Positions 13,901 through 27,839 are shown, numbered from the stretch's first letter. The stretch: DNA of 64,000 nucleotides from Tetranychus cinnabarinus (GCA_022266195.1 WHVY01000005.1:930001-994000); one strand, 5' to 3'. Notes: a model not told the origin generated them from the letters alone. Translations and numbers: made by a program.

Positions 13901-16900
13901 TTTAATTTAATTTACAATTGAAGAAAAGAATCAAATGAATCGAAAGGAGAAAAAAAGGCAAATCTTTTGAAACGTTTTTCTACTTTTCTCCATTTTCTCG
14001 TTCACTGTTTTCATTTCATCTGATCAATAAAATGATTAATTTTAATAATGATTAATTCAACTTTGTGACATTACAATATTGAAGTGAATGAGAAAAGAGT
14101 GCAAAAATAACACAAAATTGAGAATAAAATTAAATAATGATGAACAAAGTTACCAATTGAATTTATTCAAACAGATGAAACAGTTTCATGATAATTTGAA
14201 TGCATGATAAAGCAATAAAATGAAACTGGAAAAGACGAAAGTCTAATTTAACCATTTTCTTGTTTGTTTATTTCCTGTTTCATCAATTTTATTGAAACTT
14301 CAACTCATCATTTTATCCTCATTCCGGGTTCAACCTCGAATAACTTTCATTTGCAAATTTAAATGAACAATTTTTCATCAAAATTGATTAGATTGGCAAG
14401 ATTGCCGTCGAGTTAATTTGTCTTGATTGAATCGTCTTGATGGAAATTGAAAATTGAACATCGAAAAGATTTCGATTAATTTTTCTATCAATTTTACAGT
14501 TTCGTCCTTTATCAGCTTCTCTGATTGAGCTGCAATGAAATTGCCATTAATCAAGCAACTAATGATTTTCTTTTCACATTTCTCTTTATTCCTTCTTCTT
14601 CTTCTACCTTCATTAACTTGGAATCGAACCAAAATCAAAGGTTTCCTTCCAAGTTAACAATCGATAAGCTAATTGAACATCAATTAGGTTTTACAAGCAG
14701 AGAAGATGATCAATCTTGATAATGACGAAAATGGTTTCAGGGAAAAATGTTGCACAAGAAAATGATTAATCTAAAGGAATAATGATTAAAGTTGAAATTG
14801 ATCATGAAAATTGAAACAAAAAGATGAAAGAAAATAATTAACATGAATGGAAAATTTTGTAAACTAAAAGCGAAGAAAAAAGATTCATTGATCTCAATCA
14901 GAATGAGTAAATTTCATAGATTAATGTGCCATTTATCATCGAGTAAATACTCATTTGGAGTGCAAAAAGTTATCGATAAATTATGATTTCGAAAAATGAA
15001 CTTCGATTTGAACAACTATAATTTGAAGCTGTCATGGTGATAATGAGTGCCTTTAAAGATGAACAATAATCAATTCAAAGTTGCAAAAATTGCAAGTAAA
15101 AGTTTTCTTTGGAAATTTTGATTCAATGGAAACGCGATATTCGAGAAAAGACCTTTTCTCTCTTTACTTCCTTAATTATTTCTCAGGACTTTCACTTAAC
15201 CAAAAATGTTGATTATTTTTTATTGTTATTACATTATATCATAAATTGATAACGATTGATATCAATGGAAAGTTATTAACGAAGGAAATGAAAAGAAAAC
15301 AAATTTCATGAGAAAATGATGAAAATAGATATTTCCGTTTTTTTCTTGTTCGTTTCAATCTCGTAATATTGTATTTCTGTTCAACTTTTTTTCTTCTCCT
15401 TGTTCCATTCTTTCCATTCCCTTCCTTCCTGATAACCTTTTCACCTCCCTGATAATGATATTAATGTTAATCTTGGCAATCTTTTGTAAGATTAGTTTTT
15501 GGTTAAGCTTTTTATCATCCAGTTGCTAATAGCTTCAAGCAGTTGCTTAATAATGCAGAATTGGCAGAGTTTATCAATTTTCGCACTTCATTTTCAATCT
15601 TTTCCCTCTTCTCTTCTCTCTCTTTTTTTTGGGCAACAAAAACAAATTATATCATTATTATTATTCAATTTGAAATGCTATTTTTTATTCGAATGTGAAT
15701 TTGCATTTTTCGCCGCTTTTTCCATTCAATTATTTTCCATTTCAATGGCAACATTTTCCAGTGTAAAATATCGTCACTCGATTTGTTTTCATTGTTACTC
15801 ATTTCATCGTATTCCATGTCCTCAATATTTCCATCATTTGCTTCAGGATATTTAAAAGTATTGAAAAAAAGTTATAATGTGAATATTTGCAATAGAAAAA
15901 TGTTGCTGGAGAAATATTTTACGGAAGAAAATTGATTATAAATAGTAAACAACTGGGAGTGAAAAAATATCAAAACGAAAATTTTTCTCTTTTCCATTTA
16001 AATGGTTCTAAATTTGGAGTAAAAAAAGTTTAACGAAATTGAATCAATTATTTTATTCGATTATTATTTATTCTTTTTTCTTTCGTTACTAAAATCAGAA
16101 ATGAAAATAAGAATAAAAATGAATCATTCTTGGGAATTGACAGACGAAATTGTCGAATAATTTTGTTCGTTACTTTGACATTTTCATCATGCTAATCATT
16201 CCATGAAACCATCAAAATTCAAGTCAAAGGTTAAAATGTAAGAGAAAAGGTTGTTTCTCTTTTGCATCTTTTTCTTTCATTTTTTTCTCTCTCATAAAGA
16301 TGTTACAATAATGGACTGAGTACAGGGATTGAGCGAAGGTGAAACTTGAATTTTCAAGATAAAATGTGATTTTCGTTTAGACTGTGAAATGATGAGAGGA
16401 AAAGATGGTGAAAATTGACGGATTTAGGTGTTAATGTTCAACTGTTCATTCTTAGCCTTTTCCTGAATCATAAACTCGATATCATTATCTTGACTAAACA
16501 TGTTTACTCAACTCAACTTGGAATCTTTTCATATCGGCATTTCTCCAAAAATTCAACTCCAACTTTTTCTCCTCTTAACCAGATGGGAATGTAAATTGTA
16601 AAAAGATGAAAGTTTTGTTCTCTTTATTTTCTGTGCAAATGGTGATAATTTTCAACTTTTGTCAGAAACAAACGAAATGCCAAAACTGTTTATTTCCTTT
16701 TGAAACCATTTCTCAGATTCTCAGTTAATGTATACTGATGGTTCATCATTTTTATGCATTTTCATCATTTCCTTTGAGAATTATATTTCAAGTTTATTAG
16801 ATTTGAACCTGAAAAGGAGTAAAATAATGTTAAATAATTTGAAAATTGATCATGAAAATGTAAAGAGGAAAACATTGTTACATTAATCTCGAGTTGAAAC

Positions 16901-18310
16901 TTCTTTCAATTCAATGATTTTGAATGAAACAATTTGAAAAGTTGGTTGAAATTTATTAACAAAAATAAAACATTTTTTTCTCTTTTGTTTTTTTGTTCGC
17001 TTTTTAAACTAATTTGCTGATTTGCAATTTTGGTCAACATTGAAACATTGAATTTTCAGGTTTTGTTGAATTGTGTTAATAACAAGATTAATGAAGGAAA
17101 ATTATGGCAACAAGAACAATGAATGTGCTTAATGAGAGTAAATGAACTTTATTCATCTGAAATGTAAACTTGAAAGAAGAGAAGAAAAGTTGATGAAAGA
17201 AAGTGAATGCAAATCATTTCCAAGAATCTTGTTCAATGGTTAAATATTTTTTCTTTTCATGATGAATATGTAAGATGAATAGAAGAAGAAAGGTTGTGAA
17301 CAAGAAAATCTAATAAAAAATATTGTCATTTCGTTTTTTTCTGGGTAACAATAAGAAAATGTAATATTCCATGTTTTCCGAGTATCATTTGGATTCTCAT
17401 TTTTGGTTGGAGTAAACAAGAGAAAGCAATTGAAATGATTCAAGATTATTATTTAAATGAACATCAATTTGTTTGTTTCATGGCGCAAAAGAAATGTTCA
17501 ATTCTGTGAATCATTTCTAGCAATATTAAATCATGTATTTGGTGAATGAATGAATGGAAAAGATTTGCTTGGAAAGTTAAAGTCAACAAGAAAAGGATAA
17601 AACAAGTTAATATATATTGGAAAGAAGATTGCATGGAATGGATTTTGATAATGAAAATATTCCCATTGAGTGATACTTAGAGTGGCCAGAGTTGACCAAA
17701 TCAGTAACAATATAAATGGCAACGTGACCAGGATAATAGTGAATAAACATGATGATCAGAGTGACAAGTTGAAAATGATGGTCAACTGAGAAGAAGAGAC
17801 TTGTAGAAAAGAAATGAACTCTTGAAGCTTTTCTTTACATTTCGTCTATTGAGTTAAAATTATGTTCAATTTGTTGATATTGAGACCTTCATTTCCATTG
17901 AATTAGTAATGATATCGATTTGTTGGCGTCAATTTACACCAAAAATAAGTTGTCAAGATATTTAGTCTCAGTTTGCAGACGAACTTTAAATACAAAGTTT
18001 ATGTTTAGTCAGTTTGGTTCAGCTAACAAAGTCTAACGAACAGTTATGGTGGTTTCGCGGGATTTACTGTAGAACATTCAACTGGAAGAAATGTCAGCTT
18101 GAAAACTTGGTATCAAAAAAAAATCAAGAAAAGAGAAATCGATTAATTTGGAAAATAATTCTGAGGATAGAGTTTTTGCGACGAAATCACTCAATTAAAA
18201 ATTGGGAGAAATCGACTTCACTTTGAAATTCTTCTGACCTTTCATCATGAGTATCTTTGCACGGGACTGCTTGTAAAATCCAATTGCAATTGATTCACTC
18301 GAAGCCTGAT

Positions 18311-18468
18311 TGAAATTGGAAAATCTGAAGTTCGTTATAATTGAGTTTTTTAGAGTTACTCGAGGAACTGAAAAATATTTTGCATTTTTGCAAAGTTTCA
18401 TTGAAATTAGTCTTTACGATTCTATTATTTGCTATTCGTTTGAAACTGGGAAATCTCAAGTTCGTTAT
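18311..18468. repeat. Short direct repeat, 28 bp, offset 130 bp
   Basis: Bases 18311-18338 and 18441-18468 match at 25 of 28 positions in direct orientation; the shared 3' part is AAGTTCGTTAT. The sequence between and after the copies is only weakly similar. It could be an old tandem duplication with a ~130 bp unit, or chance in low-complexity DNA. Confidence 0.4.
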
Positions 18469-20513
18469 TAGTGAAGCTCGAAATTTGTCGATTCTAGAAT
18501 TGAGTTTTAATTTCGATTCTTGGAACGATCTTTTGTTGAGAAATTTTAAACTGAATTTCGTCTCATCGACTCTTGCTGTTGACTGAAGATTAACTTTGCT
18601 TGAGTCGTTTTTTGTCTTCCTTTTGATTCTCGAGTTGTTTCCATTTCATTGGAGTCAAAGCATCTTTACTGAAAATCAACAATTTATCACGGAAAAGCTG
18701 CCATTTTATCATGACAAAACTATCATAATCATTGTGAAAAGAATCATTTTAGTGGTCAAATATAATACTTGTTATTTATCTTCGTTTTTGGCCATATTTT
18801 CTCTCTTTCCATTCATTCCTCTATCTGATTGAGAATACTTTTTCCCCTTGCCTTTTCTTTCCTTTTACTTGTCATTATTCACTGTCAATAGTCATTCATT
18901 TTTTTCTTGAGCTACTCTTTTCTTCTTACTTTAAACATTATTCAATATCAACAGAGCACACAAGAATAACCATATTTGACCTTTAAAGCATTCCTCACAA
19001 TCTAAATCTGGGCCATTAATAATAAAGTTAATGCAATAAAATATAAGATGAATGTTTAAATTGAACAATTGAGATGAACAATCTGATTTGGTTATGAAGA
19101 GAAGAAGAAAAAAGTTTACCAAAAACGAAATAGTTTTAATCAATTTTTATCCATTCAATGGTAATTTGGATTTACCAAGAGATTTACTTCAACTTGAAGG
19201 GATTCCCTGCCTTTACTATTTACAATAATAGTTTGTTCAATCACCTAATTCATGGTTAATCTCGTTTTCCAACTCTTTACCATTATTCATCAGTAAATGT
19301 TGTTTTGTGTGATCAAGTATCAAGTTATTAATGTTTCTGATTAACTAAGTGCTCTACAACAAAAATGCAGATTTTCATTCAACTTCAACTCAGTTACAAG
19401 TTTGCAGAATTTATAAGGAAAAATAACCTTCCAATGATTTATACCAGTTGATATTTTGGAAATGCCTTTTTATAAAAAAGTCTAATAAAACTCAATTGTC
19501 AAAAAGGTCACAATTTTCAATATTGAATGGAAGGGCAAACTCGATTTATTGGTGGTTCTTACCATTTCATGTGTTCTACGATTTTTTAACTTGTTCGTCT
19601 TGTTGAAAGTATCCATGTAATACTTGATGGAAATCTGAAATTAATAAGCAGAATGAAGAATTTTAATTTTCAGAATATTCCCTCTCAATGTTATCTGATA
19701 TTTTTCTCAGTTCAATGACTGTGTAATCTTACACTTTTGGTCAAAACGAAGATATTAAAAGTTGAATACATAAAGTTTGGAAGAACGATGAAGGCTGCGA
19801 TTGAAAATCTCTAGGCCACGAGACAATCGTGTACAGCAGACGAGTTCAATAGTCTTTTGTTGCTATCAATTTACAAATCCGTGGGTGGAAGTTAAATTAG
19901 GCTTTCAAGCAAACCTTGTGGTTGATTACGATTAACAAACATAAAGAGTAATTCAAAAATGTTTCCTTCGAGTTATGAGTTCTAAATAAAACTGAGTTCA
20001 TTAGTGAATTCCGCTGATCGACAGTTTTCAGAAAATCGGGGTTAAAGTTGAAGCTTTGATCGCCTTTTGTACAGTTGTGGAACCAGATTTTTTTCATCAA
20101 AATCGTTTAAATGTAAATCTCGATGGCCAGAATAAATTTAATATCATTGGAATTGAAGCACTAAAGATTAGGGAGGAAACTACAAGAAATGCAGCTTTCA
20201 GAAGTTAAATACGAATTTCTGCGAGTTCTTAAGTTATCGTCCATCTAAGAAAAGCTAATCTTAGGTTCCAGAGCTCATTAGAAACTCATTATTGATTATC
20301 GAAGAAGCATATGTTTTCCACACTTTTTGCCTCATTAGACTCTTAATTTGCGAATCCCAATCTTGATAAACTACCGGTAACTTGGTTTACCCTATGGACT
20401 GAACCAAGAATCGCGTGAACTTGACAGGAACTAATTTTCGTTCAACTGTGGCTCAGGCATTATCTTCAATTTATTGTTTCTGTTAATCAATTGAATCAAT
20501 ATTTGAAGGTTCA

Positions 20514-20720
20514 TTGGATATTGATCTGTTTGTTCCTGTTTCGACTAATGATCAGATGATTAACTCTGTTATTATTTTAGTTGACGAGGCGAGGGAGAAG
20601 CAAATATTCAATAGATTAACCAATGATAACCTGTGTACTTTTGTGTATCGCATTACATTAAATGATGTAACAGTTATCTTTAATCATCAAAGACCAATAG
20701 ACAAATTGGTAAAACATTAG
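20514..20720 (+). other. Unidentified open frame with protein-like composition
   Basis: The frame opens after a stop near 20480 and runs to a stop at 20718-20720, about 78 codons. It differs from neighbouring chance frames in having balanced charged residues, for example VDEAREKQIFNRLTNDN and NHQRPIDKLVKH. No family was recognised and no clear splice sites or start context were found. It may be a relic of a mobile element, an unrecognised exon, or chance. Confidence 0.2.
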
Positions 20721-23700
20721 ACGAGATTGCGAGCAAATTTTGTTTTCTCTTTCCCTTCATTTTCTCTACATTTTTATACTCTTGCAACTGTTGTTATCAA
20801 TTGGCTAATAATTCACTCCCAGCTTCTGTTATTGTCAATTTTCTTGACTATTGATACGCGTAATTTGATGCTTTCAGATCAACGATTAACGCAAATTACT
20901 CGATACAAGATTAAAGTTGAAAAATTGTCAAATGTTACATAATAAAGACTGGAAGTGATAAGAAAAAGTCCTTGGGATTGATTCACTCCAAGTCCCAATT
21001 CAAGATAATTTTGAATAAACGCAAATGAACCAAACCAATTTAAAAAAACTGCAACTTGACATCAATTCATTCATAAAATCTCTCATTCTTAACTTCAATT
21101 CAACAAAATTTTCGATTTTTTCGATATTTTTGCATTTTCGTCTCTTTTAGAGTTGCATTAGAAATTTTTGCTGAAAATGTTTAGAATAATCAGGTTCGAA
21201 TGCATTTGCATCAACAGATTGTAATCTGAATAATGGAATAATTTATTGGAATCCATGAGCGAAGTTAACGCAAAAATCGAACCCAATTGTTGAAGTTAGC
21301 AGACCAATCAATCTGATTATTTTTGCGAGAAAAGTTGTAAAAGGTTAAATTGAAAGTGACAATGGATGATGCAAGATGTTGATGAAGATGAGGTTCATTC
21401 AATAAAGATAAGCTGAACAAGAAAAGTAAAGTATTCAATGAAAAAGTGAACCACAAATTTGGTAACATAATAAAAGATGAAAAAACGAAGGATAAACTTT
21501 AAACCTTGCTTTTCCTTGCGACTTTATCTTCATCAATTTTCTTGTCATCTTATGATGATGATCATGATGATGAAAGAAAAACAACATTTATTCTTTTTTC
21601 TCTCTCGCCATCTTCGATTCTTTCTTCTGCCTCAACAATTGACGCTATCATGTGAAGGAACACAAAATGGGCTGAGGTTACTTTACAGGCTTTCCTTTTG
21701 TACATTATTTCAACTCCCAACTGAATAGCGATAACAAAACTCTTTCAAGTTTCTCTGTTTTTTATCTTCTTTCTCATGCTACTTGTTTGTCTTCATGTGA
21801 TTCTTTCCCTTTCAAGTTTCATTGTCATCCTCATCATCAATGGATATTTCGTTGGCTCCTATCAGCTATTAATATATTTTTCACGTTACAATGAGTTAAG
21901 GGTCAACTTCAATTGAATCTATTCCCTGATTAGACTCATGATTGAAGCAAGAAAAGCCAACCAAGTGATGAAACAATCAAAAAACTGTTTTTCTGTCAAC
22001 TTCATCAGCACCAATAATCTGAATTAAAAGTTCAACTTTCAGAACAATGTTTCATCTCAATATGTGAATATCAAGATGAATCTTTCAATTTCAATGTTAC
22101 ATTGTTTCTTGACTTTTTGTCGAAATCTTTTTTTTTGCATTTTCACTGGCATTCGTTTCATTCAGAAAAGGCAAAATCAGTTGAAGATGGAAAAGAAAAG
22201 TTTTGCAATAAAATTAATTGCGATTCGAGTAAACATTTACAAAGATTAATGGTGCAACTCGAGTTATCAATCAATAACTTTTTTTCCGTTCACTTCATTA
22301 CAATATTGTTCTGATGGTGTTTCAGTCTGAATTTGAATGTTTTCAACTTCTTTTTTTTCTTGACGCATTTGAACTTTTTTTTCTTCGTTTCTTCTTCTTT
22401 TTTATATTCCATTTTGCAACTCAAATTGTTCCCTTTTTTAGGGTGTCACTGGTTCCATACTGATCTGAATGCTAATCAATTCTTGCTTGTCATATGCACA
22501 ATCATCAAGGGAACTTGTACGTTTCATTCATTTACTCAGTTCAAAATCGACTTTTTTATTTCTTTCAACAGAACACAAAAAAAGTAAAAAGCCAAAAATA
22601 TCAACTTTTTTATTCCAAAGCTGCCACTTTTACTCATCCAATCATGGACAAGTTGTGTTCACAATGAAACACAAAATTGTCTTTCAATGTCGATATTTGT
22701 TTTGCATTTACTCGACCAACGATAATCGTTGAATGCTGCTTTTTCAATCGTAATTCAAAGCCTTTGTTACCAAAAGAAAACATCAACAATTTAGATTGAA
22801 GGGAAATGCAGCAACATGAAGGTTCCATTTGCAAATTTCAATGAAACAATAGATTACATTAAATCGACAATCACATTTGTATCATGTGAAAAAGAAACAT
22901 TTACAGAAGAAAAGAGGTAAAAATTGAAAAACAAATTTTTGCAGAATAAAGATTTCGATTGAAGGGATTGATCAAATGGATAAACAATGTTGACCATTGA
23001 TAAGTTTAATCCTTGGTCAGCTTTATCCAAACAACCTTTTGAGTTGAGAAACAAGAATAAAGACTTTTCTATGCTTTTCAAGTCTCCCTGACATTATCAC
23101 GGCAATTTGGATGTTGCACTTGAAATGGTTCATGACAAAATCTTGAATTTGTTTACCCATTTCACTAGCCAAATGGTTGTTGCACAGCAAATTAAATTGA
23201 TTCAATCAATCCTTTCTCATCCAATGTAAACAATGTTCATCTTGATCATCATTTTCGTCTTCTTCTTCATCTTCATTCTTTCATTATATTGCCATTATTG
23301 TTATTAACTTTATGACAAAAGGTGAAGAGAGTAAATGCTAAATAAATATCAAGTGAAATGAAGTTGACACGAAATTTAACTCAATGTTGCTATTAATAAT
23401 GACAAGTTTCAAAGTAAATTAACTTGTTATTAAGTTAACAGTTAAACAATTCAAGTTTTCAAATGAAATATTAAATTTACAAAAGCAAAACTTTAATGTC
23501 AAATGTGTGACAAATTGTGAAATTAATTTCAGCTAATCAACTTGTTTTTTTCAGCATTTACTCGACTCCATGGTTACACTATTGAAATTGAGTTTGCATA
23601 TTTAATTGTGTTTTAAGCGCTAGAAAAAAGAATGACAGTTGACTGAATCTCATCATTTCCTCTTCACCAAATTATTATTGAACAATTTTCTTCATCAGCT

Positions 23701-26066
23701 ATAAATATTAATAGTTCTAATTCAAAGTAATTTACAGACGATTCCAGCAGTTTGTATTTAAATTGAACAATTTTAATGTTTTTCTTGGTCAACATTTGAA
23801 ATAAACATTTGATAATTGGACAGTTAAATGGTTAAATGGGAAAATCTTTATTGATCGTTATAAAACTTGGAATCGATTTCGAACATTTATTTTTAATAAA
23901 ATGTTGAAAATCAATAGTAATGGACATTTGCTGTTACTTGTTGCACAGTTGGGTTCAGTTTTGTCTTTCAATGTTGATGATTAGTTGAGGTTTTTAATGC
24001 AATTGCACTTTACTTTTACAATGAAACTCTTTATGGTTCATCTTTTACCATGTTTGACTCATGATGATGAAAGTAGGAAATGAGCGAAAAGTCAAGTTCG
24101 ACTTTTGCTTTATTTTTGCTTCATGTTTCGCACTTTTCTTGTTCTTTTCATGGATTTGGGCAATTTACTGAGAATCATGATGATGAAGAATTTTCTTTTC
24201 TTTTCGTAAACTATCAACGTAAACTTCGGAATAAATTGGTCATTTTTTGTGCAGTTAAAGTAATGGTAAATTAGTTTAAATGGGTGAAGAGCAGATGAAA
24301 GGGAAGAAGATGCCTGATGAAGATGATAGAGTAATGATGATGACATGATTGTGAGCTACGATATGAGCTAAATGTAGTGAACAATTGAGGGAAAGTTGAA
24401 TGTAACCTCGTTGTTTTCGTGCTTTTTTTAAGTTCATCTTCTGGTGACAGTTAATTGAATGTCAACCAAGCTTGAATGGTTGGTTAATTTCTTGAAAATG
24501 GTTGACCCATGAGGATTCACATTTGCCTTTATCTGGAGGAAAAAATAGAAAAAAAGTTTACGATGAGAATGAACAGGAATCATGATGAGCTGGAAAGAAA
24601 TGGAACAATCGAAAGGTCAAACTTACAAAATCATCAAAAAAATTGAGCATTAATTGCTTCTTTGGTCATTAAACATTGTCTTTATTTCATTGCGTCTTCA
24701 AAGTTTATTAAAGCTTGGCTAAGATTGGAAACAATGTAAAAAAAGAGCTCAGAACAAAAGTAGTATTTTCATGAGCAAATCAGCAAACATTTGCTAACCA
24801 AATTTCACATTCATTTTTGCCTTATCCGTTTGTTCCGATTGCTTTGGAATACACAAGCTAAATGTCAAACTTTAAAGTTTGGTTGAGTCCTAATTCTGAG
24901 CAGAAAGTGCCATACAATTTAGTCAGATCCTCTTCAGATAATTCAGTTCGATAATCGCTAGATAATGATCATGCACTTTATTAACAATCTTGAGTTTGAT
25001 CGTTTTTAAGACAAAAGTTGATCAATGATATTTGGAAATGAAACTTCAGCCAAAGTCTCTAGATTCATACTTTACTTCAATGATGCTAATCGCTGAAAAT
25101 GTTTGAACTTTTCGATTTCAAAAGTCTTTACAGTAATCTTTGTTTGTTCACCTCTATTAATGCCTTAAAATGGACTTTCCAACTCCTTACTGGACTGACT
25201 GAATCGACTTAGAACGTTGTTAAATTGAAAGGGAACCGATTTTTAGCATTATCTTGAAAGCGTACTTTTCTGTACTCGAGACTATCAGCTTAAAATAATG
25301 ATTTGATATTAATTCAAAAATTGATTCCAGAAATGATTGTTTCGCTGGGAATAAGGTATAAATTTAGTTATGGTAGAAAGATTTTTCAATTAAATTAGTA
25401 TTTAAGGATAGGAATTGAATCAGGGTTAAGAGAGATTTAAGAAGTTGAACAAGATGAAAAATGAGTAAATACAGTAAATGTAGTTGGTGTTGCAGAAGGG
25501 CGAAGATGAAGATGAAAGTAAAATATGGCGAGAAGATATGAAATGATTAATAAAGCACATCATGTAATAACAAATGTCAACAAATTTACTCTTCTTTTTG
25601 TTTTCTCACCAACTTTCGAGTTGTATCAATACCTTGAGATTATCATCATTATTGTATTTTGTCTTCAACTCACACACGCAAAATGATTATCAGTTTAATG
25701 TTGAAATGATGAAAGTTTCCGGTTGTTAGATGAATGGAAAATGATAAAATTGAAATTGAATAAAGGCTGTAAATAAGAGCTGAAAATCGCTCAAGAAACT
25801 CGATTAGAAGCTTATTCAAGCTTAACTTTTTCTCAGTAAATATGATTACCATTATGATGGTAGTGAAAACACCAAAACAACAACAATTTTCGATTTAATT
25901 TTCCTTTTCTTTTTTTGGTTAACGTTTATTGACAAAGGTTCAACTTGAAGTCTTGAACATAAAATGTTGCTCTTTAACATGGAGGTTGATTTAAATTTCA
26001 ACCAATTTTTGACTGAATTTGCCTTAATAATAAAATAATAATCTCTTTTACTTTTTCCGTCGCTAG

Positions 26067-26711
26067 ATTGCCAGAAGACGAGTTAAAAATCGACCTGGAA
26101 ACAAGTCGGTTGTTCATGTGAAAGCAGATGAAAGCCTTCGAAGTACATCCAATGGTAAACCCTTGGCCTTGGTTGAAACTGAATATCGGTCAACAGGAGG
26201 CAACAATTTACCAATTAAACCACTAATCATTGAAGAGTCTCGCTATTCGAGAAGCGATGAGAAAGAGACGAGTTCACTTGAACGTGGAGTTGGAGGCATC
26301 AGTGAGGTTGGTGTTGTTGTTGGTGGTGATAATTCAGATAGTTCATTTAATATGGCTCAAGTACCAAGCTGTGATAAAAAGGGAACATCAACAGTCCTTG
26401 GAATAGATAAAGCACTTCGACTGAGAAATAAAAAGGATTCATCAAACAGTAAACGAGAGGGTAAAACAGCCAAGATTCTGGCCATTATAACGGGAATATT
26501 CATCGTCTGTTGGTTACCCTTTTTTGTTCACGCACTAGTAACAGCTCTTTGTGGTGAAGCGTGTGAAGCTGCGCCGCCTTTGTACAGCATATTCCTATGG
26601 CTTGGTTATGCCAATTCACTGCTTAACCCTGTAATATATACAATATTTAGTCGGGATTTTCGTAATGCTTTTAGAAGAATCCTGTTTGGTGCTAATCCAA
26701 ATCGAATGTGA
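26067..26711 (+). CDS. Biogenic-amine GPCR, last coding exon (alpha2-adrenergic/octopamine type)
   Basis: The exon starts at an AG acceptor (26065-26066) in phase 0 and encodes 214 residues before the stop at 26709-26711. It begins IARRRVKNRPGNK, the junction of helix 5 with intracellular loop 3. A long polar loop 3 follows, then helix 6 with the CWLP toggle motif (IFIVCWLPFF), extracellular loop 3 with two cysteines, and helix 7 with NPVIY (the NPxxY motif). Helix 8 is FRNAFRRILFG and the C-terminus is very short. Family knowledge: this is a rhodopsin-class aminergic receptor acting at the plasma membrane. The IA-x-RR loop start and NPVIYTIF-x-x-DFR-x-AF-x-x-IL favour an alpha2-adrenergic-like octopamine receptor, and a 5-HT1-like receptor is the main alternative. 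The ligand-binding helices 1-5 are not in this window, so subtype is inferred. The exon converges on the Met-rich gene. Confidence 0.9.
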   Translation: MARRRVKNRPGNKSVVHVKADESLRSTSNGKPLALVETEYRSTGGNNLPIKPLIIEESRYSRSDEKETSSLERGVGGISEVGVVVGGDNSDSSFNMAQVPSCDKKGTSTVLGIDKALRLRNKKDSSNSKREGKTAKILAIITGIFIVCWLPFFVHALVTALCGEACEAAPPLYSIFLWLGYANSLLNPVIYTIFSRDFRNAFRRILFGANPNRM

Positions 26712-27839
26712 ATCCATTTTCATCTCTTTATCATCCTTTTCCCTTTTCTCCATTGGTTTGTTATTTTGGATTCCACACTTTTTTGTTTCCCTTCAATTCG
26801 CAGCTGATGCACAGGGAATAAGATGAACAAGGAAAGACTGTTGACATTTGGGATAATGAGCATCACACTGATCATCAGAATGATGAGGAAAGAGTAAACA
26901 TTGATAAAAATAATGTATAACAAGAGCATGAAAATTTGGGAAATTGTATACCAAAATACTTAATAGTAACAACTACGAGTAATGTTATATACAAATACTA
27001 ATAACAATAACAATAATAATATTAATAATAATAACAATAATAATAATAAATATATACTAATAATATAATCAAAATAATAATAATCACAAGAATAATCATA
27101 ATCATAATAATAAGCATGATAACAATAAAAATGAACATAATGCTGAATATTAAGAATGAAGATGATGTTGATGGTGATGAGTTGGATGAAGATGCTGATG
27201 TTGATGATTATAATACAACAAACAAAATGCTATGTATAATATAAATACATGTTTATGCATTGCTTTTTTTTCAAGCCAAATTATTTACTTTAGGTTTTTT
27301 TAGTTTATATTCTTGCTGTGTTTTGTCCTTTTTTGTGGCTTGTGGTCCCTTTGTGTCTTTCATAGTTGATTCAATTATAAGGTCAATAATGGCAACAAAC
27401 ATTACGTGATGAAAATGTCTTGATCATTCGTACGCACTATCTGGATGAGTTTATACCAAAGGCTATTCATAATGTTATTAATATTTGAAATAATGGACAG
27501 GATTTATTACCAGAATAACCAAAATCTCTTTATGGCCATTATCTATAATTAAATCTTTGGGGCTCTAAATGTTGATACTGAAAATGAAGAAAATAAAAGA
27601 AGAAAGATTAAAATATGAAAACATGTCACGTAAAAAAGGTAAGTGTTGAGAAATTGGAATAAATTTTACCTTCGAATTGGGATTGAATTGAAATTTTGGA
27701 AAATTATTCAATAAAAGAGACGAGTGTGTCTAGAAATTGAAGGTTTTACAGTTGAACGCGATAGAGTTATGCAAATGTACCAAGTGGTTGCAGGTTTGCC
27801 TCGAAGATGGTTTATTGACTCGTGTTTGATGTTTGACTA
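26712..27839. other. GPCR 3' flank with AAT/ATA microsatellite
   Basis: This stretch separates the convergent GPCR and Met-rich genes. Bases about 26995-27140 are an irregular run of AAT, ATA and AAC triplets, and 27160-27215 is rich in GATGAT and GTTGAT. Several AATAAA-like hexamers (for example near 27045) could end the GPCR transcript, but none can be singled out. A plus-strand open frame beginning at 27724 is antisense to the Met-rich exon and is not considered a gene. Confidence 0.5.
27811..27816 (-). terminator. Poly(A) signal of the Met-rich gene
   Basis: AATAAA on the minus strand lies 24 bases beyond the TGA of the Met-rich gene (27840-27842), a normal spacing for a cleavage signal with a short 3' UTR. 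Confidence 0.6.

Larger units (their letters stand above)
1..26066. other. Long gene-free left arm, probably last intron of the GPCR gene
   Basis: No exon of a recognisable family was found on either strand in this 26 kb stretch. Open frames of 60-118 codons occur, but they are rich in Phe, Leu, Ile, Ser, Lys and Asn, as expected from AT-rich non-coding DNA, and show no family motifs. The stretch ends in an AG acceptor at 26065-26066 that opens a GPCR exon lacking transmembrane segments 1-5. The missing exons should lie upstream on the plus strand, so much or all of this arm may be one intron. An upstream exon shorter than 60 codons could have been missed by eye. Two transposase-like relics, one short direct repeat and one unidentified open frame inside it are listed separately. 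Confidence 0.5.

Noticed and set aside
15499..15855. 118-codon plus-strand frame
   Set aside because: Starts with TTG, is Phe/Leu/Ser-rich as expected of T-rich DNA, and shows no domain or splice context.
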